Of a stretch of DNA of 32,350 bases, positions 23,572 through 31,000 are shown one piece after another (within the stretch, counting starts at the first letter, position 1; each line of letters opens with the position of its first letter). The DNA is from Treponema sp. (GTDB taxonomy: Bacteria; Spirochaetota; Spirochaetia; Treponematales; Breznakiellaceae). The position numbers and the translations under genes are program-made. The stretch lies in the NCBI GenBank assembly GCA_009781475.1, contig WQYB01000024.1, positions 1-32,350 of the forward strand. The letters are read 5' to 3'. The notes under the pieces are model-generated. The model saw nothing but the letters and a program-made list of their open reading frames with translations. It was not told where the DNA came from and did no database searches.

Positions 23572-23595
23572 TGATGACAAACTCCTTTATTACTC

Positions 23596-23623
23596 TTGAC
23601 AAATAAAGTAAATATATTATATT
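23596..23623 (+). promoter_or_regulatory. Promoter for the DUF4143 ATPase gene
   Basis: TTGACA (23596-23601), 16 bp, TATATT (23618-23623). Transcription would start near 23630, just before the TGAGTA array, giving a leader of about 70 nt. Confidence 0.55.
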
Positions 23624-23632
23624 TATTATAGC

Positions 23633-23682
23633 TGAGTAATTTTGCTCAATTCATTGAGTAAAAATACTCAGTAGATTGAGTA
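23633..23682 (+). repeat. Phased TGAGTA array (2.5 units of 22 bp)
   Basis: TGAGTA or its complement occurs five times in alternating orientation: 23633 (+), 23643 (-, as TGCTCA), 23655 (+), 23665 (-, TACTCA) and 23677 (+). Steps are 10, 12, 10 and 12 bp. This makes two palindromes TGAGTA-N4-TRCTCA plus a half site, with a 22-bp period, close to two helix turns. The array lies between the promoter and start codon of the ATPase gene, a position expected for a cooperative repressor. Confidence 0.7.
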
Positions 23683-23699
23683 AAAGGGGTTGGTCTTTC

Positions 23700-24902
23700 A
23701 TGGAATTTAAAAGAGCATTATTTAAGACTCTGGAAGAAAGGATTAAGGGAAAACGCAAGTTTATACAGGTTATTGCAGGTCCAAGGCAAACCGGGAAAAC
23801 TACGCTTGTCCGCCAGCTTTTTAAAGAGATAAAAATATTTTCAAGTTTCCATTCAGCGGATGATACTGCAGAAGTTGGTTCTGTTTGGATAGATCAAATT
23901 TGGGAGTCTTTGCGGCTTCAAATGCAGATTAAAAAAGCAAAAGAGGCTGTTTTATTTATCGATGAAATCCAGAAAATAAGCAACTGGAGTGAATGTGTTA
24001 AAAAAAATTGGGATAGGGATACAGCCGATGGCTGTAAACTTAAATTAATTATCCTGGGTTCATCAAGATTATTACTTGAAGACGGTTTATCCGAATCCCT
24101 TTTAGGACGTTTTGAAATGAATTATTTGGGGCATTGGACATATTCAGAAATGAAAAAAGCATTTTCATTTACGTCACGGCAGTATGTATGGTTTGGCAGT
24201 TATCCGGGAGCTGCTGATCTTGTAAAAAACGAAAACCGTTTTAAAAATTATATAAGAAATTCTGTTGTAGAACCATCTTTAAGCAGGGATATTTTAATGA
24301 CAACAAAAATATCGAAGCCTGCTTTGTTACGCCAGCTTTTTGAAATTGGTACGCAATACAGCGCATTTATTCTTTCGTTCAATAAAATGCTTGGACAGCT
24401 TACTGATGCGGGAAACACAACAACACTTGCCCGCTATTTAACACTTCTTGGACAGGCGGGTCTCATTGCGGGTTTAAATAAATACAGTAAAAAGCCAATT
24501 ATCGAAAAATTATCAATACCAAAATTACAGGTTTATAATACAGCTTTAACAACTTCTTTACGAACAGAATCATTTATTGAAGCTCAAAGTGATCCGGTTT
24601 TTTGGGGTCATATGATCGAAAGTTCTGTGGGTGCATATTTAATTAATCAAGCAAATGAATTCCCTGATATAAAACTTTTTTACTGGCGTGAAAAAAATGC
24701 CGAAATGGATTTTGTGGTCAAATACGGAAAAAAAATATTTGGAATAGAAGTAAAAAGCAACACAGAAAAAATCAATGCTAAAAGCCGGCAATTATTTTTA
24801 ACCCGCTTTCCGGGTGCACGTTTAATACTTATAGGTAAAAGCGGTATTTCTTATGAAGAATTTATACTTGCTTCTTTACCCGAGTTATTCGCTGGTTTTT
24901 AA
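23700..24902 (+). CDS. ATPase of the COG1373/DUF4143 family
   Basis: About 400 aa from ATG 23700, which has GGGG 10 nt upstream; a TTG at 23676 lies inside the repeat array and is less likely. The N-terminal AAA+ domain has Walker A AGPRQTGKTTLVRQLF near residues 26-41 and Walker B AVLFIDEIQK near 81-90. A GSSRLLLEDGLSESLLGRFE segment follows near 121-140. The C-terminal DUF4143 part ends in a PD-(D/E)XK-like core, FYWREKNAEMDFVV then GIEVKSN. These proteins are common, often multi-copy, and of unknown function; links to stress or toxin-like systems have been proposed but are not established. The gene converges on truA with 9 nt between them. Confidence 0.82.
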   Translation: MEFKRALFKTLEERIKGKRKFIQVIAGPRQTGKTTLVRQLFKEIKIFSSFHSADDTAEVGSVWIDQIWESLRLQMQIKKAKEAVLFIDEIQKISNWSECVKKNWDRDTADGCKLKLIILGSSRLLLEDGLSESLLGRFEMNYLGHWTYSEMKKAFSFTSRQYVWFGSYPGAADLVKNENRFKNYIRNSVVEPSLSRDILMTTKISKPALLRQLFEIGTQYSAFILSFNKMLGQLTDAGNTTTLARYLTLLGQAGLIAGLNKYSKKPIIEKLSIPKLQVYNTALTTSLRTESFIEAQSDPVFWGHMIESSVGAYLINQANEFPDIKLFYWREKNAEMDFVVKYGKKIFGIEVKSNTEKINAKSRQLFLTRFPGARLILIGKSGISYEEFILASLPELFAGF

Positions 24903-24911
24903 CGGTTATTT

Positions 24912-25688
24912 TTAATACTCCACATGCCACAGAAAAAGTCCGTGTGCAGGCAGGGTAGTGCCTGCAAGGGATCTTTTACCGGAGGCTATTATTTCCCGCA
25001 TTTTTTGCGGCGGGGTTTCGATTTCTTCGTAGTGCAGAAAAGTACCTGCAACAGATCTTACCATATTTCGCAAAAATGAATTAGCGCAGATTTCAAAAAT
25101 AAGTTTATCTTTTTCAAAATAAAAGTAAGCTCTGTAAATATAACGGTTACTAGACCTTCCGTTTAAAAGAGAACTGTCTTTGGCGCAGGCAAAAAGAGCG
25201 CAGTCAGTTTCACCTAACAGAAGTCTTCCGTAGGCATTAAGAAGGTCAAGGCGCGGTGTTCTGTATAAATGCAGGTTATAACGGTTTTCATGCGGGAGAG
25301 CAGATGAATAACCGGATGAACTGCATGTAAATTGATACCGGTAAAGACGCGATTTTGCGCTGAAGCGGGAGTGAAAATTATTATCTGCAAGACAGGAATT
25401 TAGGATACGCACATCGTGTGTTAGGTAGGAGTTTAATGCCTGTGTGAAACGCTCTGCCGGAATGTTTTCCATATCTGTGTAAAAATTTGCAATTTGTCCC
25501 ACGGCATGAACACCGGAATCAGTTCTGCCAGAGCCTGTAAGGTTTACTTGTTTGCCGTGAATTTTTTTAAGTGCGTTTTCTATATCGCCTTGTACAGTGC
25601 GCTCGGTTTTTTTTTTATGTTCCTGTCTTTGCCAGCCGTTGAAGTCTGTTCCGTCGTATGCAACTGTAAGTTTAATGTTTCTGGTCAT
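24912..25688 (-). CDS. truA: tRNA pseudouridine(38-40) synthase TruA
   Basis: Protein of 258 aa, normal family length. Motifs are AYDGTDFNGWQRQ near residues 10-22 and the catalytic loop GSGRTDSGVHAVGQ near 57-70, with the aspartate nucleophile. RLYRYQF and the C-terminal FLRNMVRSVAGTFL also fit. It isomerises uridines 38-40 in the anticodon stem of tRNAs. Its ATG overlaps the stop of the preceding DUF2225 gene by 4 nt (ATGA), so it is the last gene of the cdaA-cdaR-acpS-DUF2225-truA cluster. Confidence 0.95.
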   Translation of the reverse strand: MTRNIKLTVAYDGTDFNGWQRQEHKKKTERTVQGDIENALKKIHGKQVNLTGSGRTDSGVHAVGQIANFYTDMENIPAERFTQALNSYLTHDVRILNSCLADNNFHSRFSAKSRLYRYQFTCSSSGYSSALPHENRYNLHLYRTPRLDLLNAYGRLLLGETDCALFACAKDSSLLNGRSSNRYIYRAYFYFEKDKLIFEICANSFLRNMVRSVAGTFLHYEEIETPPQKMREIIASGKRSLAGTTLPAHGLFLWHVEY

Positions 25689-26560
25689 GAAAAGTTTTCT
25701 GATAATTCCTTATTAATCGTATCATAAAGGGTTCTTGCATGTTCAAGGAACGCGCCGGGTTTGTCTTTGGATGATTTTCCCATACCAAAAAGTTTGGCAA
25801 TTGTGCGCCTTGCATCTTCCAATGATGTTTTGCGCTCTTCCGGATTGGCAGCAGGTCCGTATTTATATCTTAGGTATGCGCACATGTATAACATTCCTTC
25901 GTATGAATAGTTTTTATCAGTATCAGGACCGAAAACTTTTATTCCCGAAAGTGTCTCTCTGCCTGTTTGTTCACGGTTTAAGGCTTCATTGTAAAGGTAG
26001 TGGGCTTTCCTGCGGAAAAGAGTGCCAAGCCAATCATAATGCTGACCTTGAAATTTTTTATTAAGTTCATCCAAAAGCCATGCGCATCTTATTGCAGCAA
26101 GTCCTTGTTTTATTGTAGGGGAAGCGTTTTTATTGTAATAATCGTAACAATATAATGTAAGATATTGAGATGCGGCTCCTTCCATCAGGGTGCGTCCTTC
26201 GCCAAAATTTATATTTGGAAAAACCAATGTAGTTTTTTTCATGCGTTTTTCAACATCGTTACGCGCAAAATCTTTTTTATCAGGCGGCAAGAGCGGAAAA
26301 TCATTTTCCATCGAAGTAAACCAGCATTCAGGGCAAACGATTGATTGATATACAAGCGGAAAAATTTCTCCGTATTTAGCTGACGGTTCATATAACCTGT
26401 GAAGCTCCTCAGTCAATTTACCTGCAATTAATCTGCCGCCTCCTGATAACAATTCTTCTTTATGGAATGATGCGTTGCATGCAGGGCATTCGTATTCCTT
26501 TTTTGACTGAAAGGTTGTTTTTAGTTCTTTTTCTTCTTCGACTTTCTTTCTTGTTCTCAT
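25685..26560 (-). CDS. DUF2225 protein with zinc ribbon
   Basis: Protein of 291 aa. After a charged N-terminus, a zinc-ribbon pair CPAC (about residue 25) and CPEC (about 76) matches the DUF2225 family, followed by a helical C-terminal region (ASQYLTLYCYDYYNK, GLAAIRCAWLLDEL, RRKAHYLYNEALNRE) that resembles TPR-like helices. It is cytoplasmic and of unknown function. It is coupled to truA by a 4-nt overlap and begins next to the end of acpS, within the same operon. Confidence 0.75.
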   Translation of the reverse strand: MRTRKKVEEEKELKTTFQSKKEYECPACNASFHKEELLSGGGRLIAGKLTEELHRLYEPSAKYGEIFPLVYQSIVCPECWFTSMENDFPLLPPDKKDFARNDVEKRMKKTTLVFPNINFGEGRTLMEGAASQYLTLYCYDYYNKNASPTIKQGLAAIRCAWLLDELNKKFQGQHYDWLGTLFRRKAHYLYNEALNREQTGRETLSGIKVFGPDTDKNYSYEGMLYMCAYLRYKYGPAANPEERKTSLEDARRTIAKLFGMGKSSKDKPGAFLEHARTLYDTINKELSENFS

Positions 26561-26935
26561 TTATGCCCCCTCTAATACAATCATCGCAATGGCATTTTCT
26601 TTCTCGTGAGAAAGTGATATATGAACATTGTCTGCGCCGGATTTATTAAATGCTTTAAGCGCTGTCCCTGTCAGTTTAATTACGGGTTTTCCGTTATCAT
26701 TATTTATTACTATAATATCTTTTAGTTCAAGGTTTGCAAGTCCTGTTCCAAGCGCTTTTCCAAAAGCCTCTTTGGCGGCAAACCTTGCAGCAAGGCTTTG
26801 AGCGGCGTTTTTTTCTTTTTGGGAAACTACAGCCAGTTCATCCGCATGAAAAAACCTTTCAAGAAGTCTTGAATTTAAAAGCCAATGTTCCATACGTTCA
26901 ATCTGAACAATATCAATACCAATTCCTGTAATCAT
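26561..26935 (-). CDS. acpS: Holo-[acyl-carrier-protein] synthase AcpS
   Basis: Protein of 124 aa, standard length. GIGIDIVQIERM at the N-terminus carries the metal-binding Asp8, and RFAAKEAFGKALGTG near 51-65 carries the conserved Glu and Lys. HISLSHEKENAIAMIV is the C-terminal signature. It transfers 4'-phosphopantetheine from CoA to acyl carrier protein, activating fatty-acid synthesis. The start codon shares a base with the cdaR stop (TAATG). Confidence 0.95.
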   Translation of the reverse strand: MITGIGIDIVQIERMEHWLLNSRLLERFFHADELAVVSQKEKNAAQSLAARFAAKEAFGKALGTGLANLELKDIIVINNDNGKPVIKLTGTALKAFNKSGADNVHISLSHEKENAIAMIVLEGA

Positions 26936-27693
26936 TACTCTCTTTCCGTTATATCAGTTGATTCCAAATCCTGACCATCTATATTATCTATAGGAATATA
27001 TCCGATTATTATTGGAGGCTCTTCACGTGCGATACGGCTTATAGAACCCCTGAATTCCAGCATTCTGTTTCCTTGTATAGAAATTAACAGATTTTCATTA
27101 ACAGTATTCACCATAATTGAAAAATCATCATACCTTCTGTCAAGATTAATTGTTTCTGTACTAAATTCAATATGACCTTCCATTACACTTCTAGGTCCTT
27201 CTGCAGTAACGCTTCCCGGTATTAATGATTGGTAGGTCAACTCATAACCTTCTGCTACTATTCCGCTTAAAACAGGAAAAACAGGAATATTTTTGGTTAC
27301 CCTTTGTTCGAGTAACATAAGAATTTCAATAGGCTGAACAGATATTTCCAAGGGTTCAACTCCAAGCGCGCTTCCTTTTTTCCGTAATTGTACCGGAACC
27401 CTGTAATTACCTTCTGCTGTGTATCTTGTAAGATCAATAAATGCTTCAATATCTTCATCAAGAATCGGCTGTATGCCGTCAACTTCACCTCTAAGAGATA
27501 CTCTGACTGCTCCCGGAAAAGAACTTGCGGGAATCAGCGTTTCGCTGGATTCAACTTGCAATGGAACAGTAAAGAATCTTGTTTCAAGCGTATTCATTCT
27601 GTAAGATACAGAAATTATTATTGCCGCCGCCAATGAAAGAACTTTAACAGGCCATTTTTCCATGATCTTCGCAAGTATTTTTTCTTTATTCAA
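26935..27693 (-). CDS. cdaR: YbbR-domain protein, CdaR-like regulator of diadenylate cyclase
   Basis: About 252 aa. One N-terminal membrane helix (about 16-33, VKVLSLAAAIIISVSY) is followed by an extracytoplasmic region with YbbR-like repeats: FFTVPLQVE...SFPGAVRVSLRG, PVQLRKKG, IPVFPVLSGIVAEGYE and SVTAEGPRS. CdaR proteins bind and regulate CdaA in Firmicutes, and the same pairing is inferred here. The start is probably TTG 27693, 6 nt after GGAGG; TTG 27696 is only 3 nt away. It lies inside the end of cdaA, so translation is coupled. Confidence 0.8.
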   Translation of the reverse strand: MNKEKILAKIMEKWPVKVLSLAAAIIISVSYRMNTLETRFFTVPLQVESSETLIPASSFPGAVRVSLRGEVDGIQPILDEDIEAFIDLTRYTAEGNYRVPVQLRKKGSALGVEPLEISVQPIEILMLLEQRVTKNIPVFPVLSGIVAEGYELTYQSLIPGSVTAEGPRSVMEGHIEFSTETINLDRRYDDFSIMVNTVNENLLISIQGNRMLEFRGSISRIAREEPPIIIGYIPIDNIDGQDLESTDITERE

Positions 27694-28510
27694 CAAGAAC
27701 CTCCCTGTCTTCCGCCGAAGATTCCTGCTGTTCAGTTTCTTTTCTGTTTCCCTTGTCCAGTAATTCTTTTAATTTGCGGGTAACTTCTGTTGTTGTCAAA
27801 TCGTAGTAAAGTCTTGCATCGTACGCAAGGGATAAAGCTCCGCTTTCTTCAGAAACAATTAAAACAACAGCGTCAGATTGCTCTGCCATTCCAAGACTGG
27901 CTCTGTGCCGTGTACCGAAATTTTTTCGAATATCCTGCCTTTCGGAAAGCGGTAAAAAACAGCTTGCAGCCGCTATCCTTCCGTTATATATAACCATAGC
28001 TCCGTCATGAAGGGGTCCGTCAAATTCAAAAATAGATACTATCAAACTTGATGAAATTTCCGCGTTTATTCTGGTTCCGGTTTCGATAATACTTTTTAAA
28101 TTACTCTTGCGGGGGAATACAATAAGCATACCTCTTTTACGCTGAGATAAAAGTTCTGCAGCTGTAATGACAGCGTCCAGTTTGCCTATATGCACCGTAG
28201 CGTTAGGACTGAAAAATTCTGCCTGCCCTAGCCGCATAAAAATCTTTCGCAGTTCAGGCTGAAATACAATGGCAATTGCGATAAAAAGCCCCGGCGCAAT
28301 TATTGTAAGCACCCATTGAAGGGTGGTAAGTTTAAAAAGCCAGGCAATTCCATAAACAAGAGCAAGAAAAACGGCTCCTTTTACAAGCTGAAGAGCCTGT
28401 GTTTTTTCAAGTAATTCATAACCTTTATATAAAATGAACGCAAGCAGAGCTACATCCAAAACCGGACGAATAAGCTCATATATTGAATAAAGTCTTTGTA
28501 AAACTGCCAT
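27686..28510 (-). CDS. cdaA: Diadenylate cyclase CdaA (c-di-AMP synthase)
   Basis: Protein of 274 aa. Three membrane helices lie in the first 85 residues, followed by a DisA_N/DAC domain. The active-site motifs are FDGPLHDGAMVIYNG (DGA near 168-170) and GTRHRASLGMAEQSDAVVLIVSEE (RHR near 199-201). It makes cyclic di-AMP from two ATP, a second messenger for osmotic balance and cell-wall homeostasis in many bacteria. It lies 28 nt after dxs with its own promoter and no SD, and it heads the cluster with cdaR, acpS, DUF2225 and truA. The glmM gene often found beside cdaA-cdaR in Firmicutes is not present. Confidence 0.93.
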   Translation of the reverse strand: MAVLQRLYSIYELIRPVLDVALLAFILYKGYELLEKTQALQLVKGAVFLALVYGIAWLFKLTTLQWVLTIIAPGLFIAIAIVFQPELRKIFMRLGQAEFFSPNATVHIGKLDAVITAAELLSQRKRGMLIVFPRKSNLKSIIETGTRINAEISSSLIVSIFEFDGPLHDGAMVIYNGRIAAASCFLPLSERQDIRKNFGTRHRASLGMAEQSDAVVLIVSEESGALSLAYDARLYYDLTTTEVTRKLKELLDKGNRKETEQQESSAEDREVLVE

Positions 28511-28516
28511 TTATTA

Positions 28517-28522
28517 ACTATA
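28517..28522 (-). promoter_or_regulatory. -10 box of a leaderless cdaA promoter
   Basis: TATAGT on the minus strand is followed after 6 nt (TAATAA) by the cdaA ATG. A weak TTCACT lies about 18 bp upstream as a possible -35. No SD is present. Confidence 0.5.
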
Positions 28523-28538
28523 ACATGCCATACAATAA

Positions 28539-30428
28539 TTAGTGAATAGCGGTTTTTATCTTTTCTGAGATTCCTTTACCATCAAGGCAGTTTAATTCTA
28601 AAAGTTCTTTTCTTGTCCCTAATGCTTTATCTTCTTCCAGAAACTTGTTTTGTGCCGTTAAAATTAATGTTTGAGCTTTACATTTATATAATTGAGCCAA
28701 TGAAACAGCATATTCGCTGAAGCTGCCTTCTTTTATTCCTTCTTCGATAAAACAAACAGTTTTGTATTCGTTCATTATTTTTAATAAATAATCTTCGTCA
28801 ACCGGTTTTAAAAAACGCAGATTATATAAATCTGTTTCGATACCCTGCTGTTTTAATAAAGCTGCCGCTTCAATTACCTCTTTATAAAGACTTCCTGTGA
28901 ATATTATACATATTTGATTTACGCTGTTTTTTGTTATCCATGTTCCGCGCCCGTTTTCAAGCGGAATGGAAAAAGCGTCAATTTCCTGCGGACAATACGC
29001 TTTCGGATACCTGATGATAATAGGACCTGATTTTTTTTCAAGCGCATATTCCACCATTAATTTCATTTCATTTTCGCTTGCTGGGCAGAGTATTGTCATA
29101 TTAGGCGAACTGCGGAAAATTGAAATGTCAAAAAGTCCCTGATGAGTTTCGCCGTCTGCTCCTACAAGACCTGCTCTGTCCAGGGCAAAAATTACAGGCA
29201 GTTTTTGCAAAGCTGTGTCATGAATTATTTGATCTACGGCACGTTGAATAAATGTTGAATAGATCACTACTACAGGTTTTAATCCCTGGGAAGCAAGTCC
29301 TGCGGCAAAAGTTACGGCGTGCTCTTCTGCAATGCCAACATCAAAAAAACGGTTTGGAAAAGTTTGAGCAAAATCTGAAAGACCAGTACCCGATTGCATT
29401 GCAGCAGTAATTGCGGTAACTTTTTCATCTTTGGCTGCAGCCTGCGATATTATACCGGAAAAGGCTTCGGTAAAACTTTTATTTTTAACTTGTCCGCCGC
29501 CTGTCAAACTGCATCCGTTGGAAAGTCCGTTATCGATTGAAAAAGATCCGACACCGTGATAACTGTCAGGATCAATTTCCGCATATCCGTATCCTTTTCC
29601 CTTGCGTGTATTAACATGTATAACAACAGGGCGGTTTAATTTGCGTACATCTTCCAAAACTCCTATAAGAGCCTGAATGTTATGCCCTGCGATAGGTCCG
29701 ACATATTCAAATCCAAGATCGACAAAAAAATTGTCTGTGTAAAATACCGCTTTTACCGCTCGTTTCAGCCTGACAACAAGACTAAAAAACGCTTCTCCTA
29801 TAAAAGGAATTTTTTTCGCCATTGCATCAAAATGCCGGCGGAATGTTTGATATTTTTCTTTCATGGAAAGGCGGCTTAAATATTTTGAAAGCCCTCCGAC
29901 ATTGCGGCTTATGGACATTTTGTTGTCATTTAATATTACAATTAAAGGAAGCCCCAAATGCCCCGCATGTGATAATGCTTCATACGCCATTCCGCCTGTA
30001 AGCGCACCGTCTCCGATTAATGCCGCACATAATGTTTTACTTTTATTGTTTTTTATGCGTTCTGCCGCAAGAATGCCAAGCGCGGCGGAAATTGAAGTTG
30101 AAGCATGTCCTGTATTAAAAGAATCATAAGAGCTTTCACTTTGTTTCGGAAAACCGGCAAGCCCGTTTTGTTTTCTAAGAGTAGAAAAAGGAGCCGGGCG
30201 GCTGCTTTCTGTAAGGATTTTATGCGCATAACACTGGTGTCCTACATCCCAGACAATTTTATCTTTCGGTAAATCAAATACACGGTGTAACGCTATTGTT
30301 AACTCGACAACTCCAAGATTAGACGCTAAATGCCCGCCGTTACTCGAAACAATGCTTACAATTTGCTCTCTTATTTCATCGGCAAGCCGGTTAAGCTCCC
30401 TTATGCTCATGTTTTTTAAATTCTTCAT
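28539..30428 (-). CDS. dxs: 1-deoxy-D-xylulose-5-phosphate synthase
   Basis: Protein of 629 aa, full length. It is a thiamine-diphosphate enzyme joining pyruvate and glyceraldehyde-3-phosphate, the first step of the MEP isoprenoid pathway. Motifs are VWDVGHQCYAHKILT near 58-72, ThDP/Mg-binding GDGALTGGMAYEALSHAG near 141-158 with LNDNKMSIS after it, the glutamate in DVGIAEEHAVTFAAGLA near 364-380, and DRAGLVGADGETHQG. The ATG overlaps the stop of the HD hydrolase gene (ATGA), so it is the third gene of valS-HD-dxs. Confidence 0.96.
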   Translation of the reverse strand: MKNLKNMSIRELNRLADEIREQIVSIVSSNGGHLASNLGVVELTIALHRVFDLPKDKIVWDVGHQCYAHKILTESSRPAPFSTLRKQNGLAGFPKQSESSYDSFNTGHASTSISAALGILAAERIKNNKSKTLCAALIGDGALTGGMAYEALSHAGHLGLPLIVILNDNKMSISRNVGGLSKYLSRLSMKEKYQTFRRHFDAMAKKIPFIGEAFFSLVVRLKRAVKAVFYTDNFFVDLGFEYVGPIAGHNIQALIGVLEDVRKLNRPVVIHVNTRKGKGYGYAEIDPDSYHGVGSFSIDNGLSNGCSLTGGGQVKNKSFTEAFSGIISQAAAKDEKVTAITAAMQSGTGLSDFAQTFPNRFFDVGIAEEHAVTFAAGLASQGLKPVVVIYSTFIQRAVDQIIHDTALQKLPVIFALDRAGLVGADGETHQGLFDISIFRSSPNMTILCPASENEMKLMVEYALEKKSGPIIIRYPKAYCPQEIDAFSIPLENGRGTWITKNSVNQICIIFTGSLYKEVIEAAALLKQQGIETDLYNLRFLKPVDEDYLLKIMNEYKTVCFIEEGIKEGSFSEYAVSLAQLYKCKAQTLILTAQNKFLEEDKALGTRKELLELNCLDGKGISEKIKTAIH

Positions 30429-31000
30429 TGAACTTGTGCGTTCCCGCTTAAAATTCTAAAATCTTTAAGGTATTTTCGCCTGGATATAACAAGGTCTGTA
30501 AGTTCAATATGCATGTTTTGATCGACAGTTTCGGCTAACGGAAGAAGATATTTTTCCGTTTCATTTATATAACGTTCTACAAAACTAAGGTTATTTACAA
30601 AACCAAGCGAAATCATGTTAGAAATACGATCTGCAACTTTTAATATTTTTGCGTTACGTGAACCTGATTCTGCAATACGTTTAAGAAAATCAGGTTTTGT
30701 TTCTCCGTGCCGCCGTGTTACTTCCATAACAAGATTATATACGGCATGGCTTTCAAAATCGATTGACAATAGAATGTTATGATTAAAATCAGGAATATCT
30801 TCCAGTACATCATGGACTAAAGAGGCTTTTAATAACACAGGATCAATATATTTATAATCGATAAGTATTGCCATTGTATCAAGCTGATGGCGGAACATAT
30901 TTCCGCCGCCTTCACGGGATTTTCCGATTAAGTATGCGGCAAGCTGGATGTATGGAGCTAGCCTGGTTCCGCTTAATTGATCCAATTGTTCTGAATTCAT
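30425..31000 (-). CDS. Small HD-domain hydrolase, RelA/SpoT or MESH1-like
   Basis: Protein of 191 aa containing only a hydrolase domain. The metal-binding pattern of (p)ppGpp hydrolases is visible: NMFRHQLDTMAIL (His near residue 38), SLVHDVLED (HDxxED near 63-68) and KVADRISNM near 121-129. No synthetase or regulatory domains are present. It may hydrolyse (p)ppGpp or a related nucleotide, but the substrate is inferred only from the motif. It is coupled to valS (TAATG overlap) and to dxs (ATGA overlap), placing a possible stringent-response enzyme beside a tRNA synthetase. Confidence 0.75.
   Translation of the reverse strand: MNSEQLDQLSGTRLAPYIQLAAYLIGKSREGGGNMFRHQLDTMAILIDYKYIDPVLLKASLVHDVLEDIPDFNHNILLSIDFESHAVYNLVMEVTRRHGETKPDFLKRIAESGSRNAKILKVADRISNMISLGFVNNLSFVERYINETEKYLLPLAETVDQNMHIELTDLVISRRKYLKDFRILSGNAQVQ

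Noticed and set aside
23633..23700. The 22-bp repeat units as a short CRISPR array
   Set aside because: Only 2.5 units, no spacers of regular length, palindromic half sites in alternating orientation, and no cas genes; an operator array fits better.
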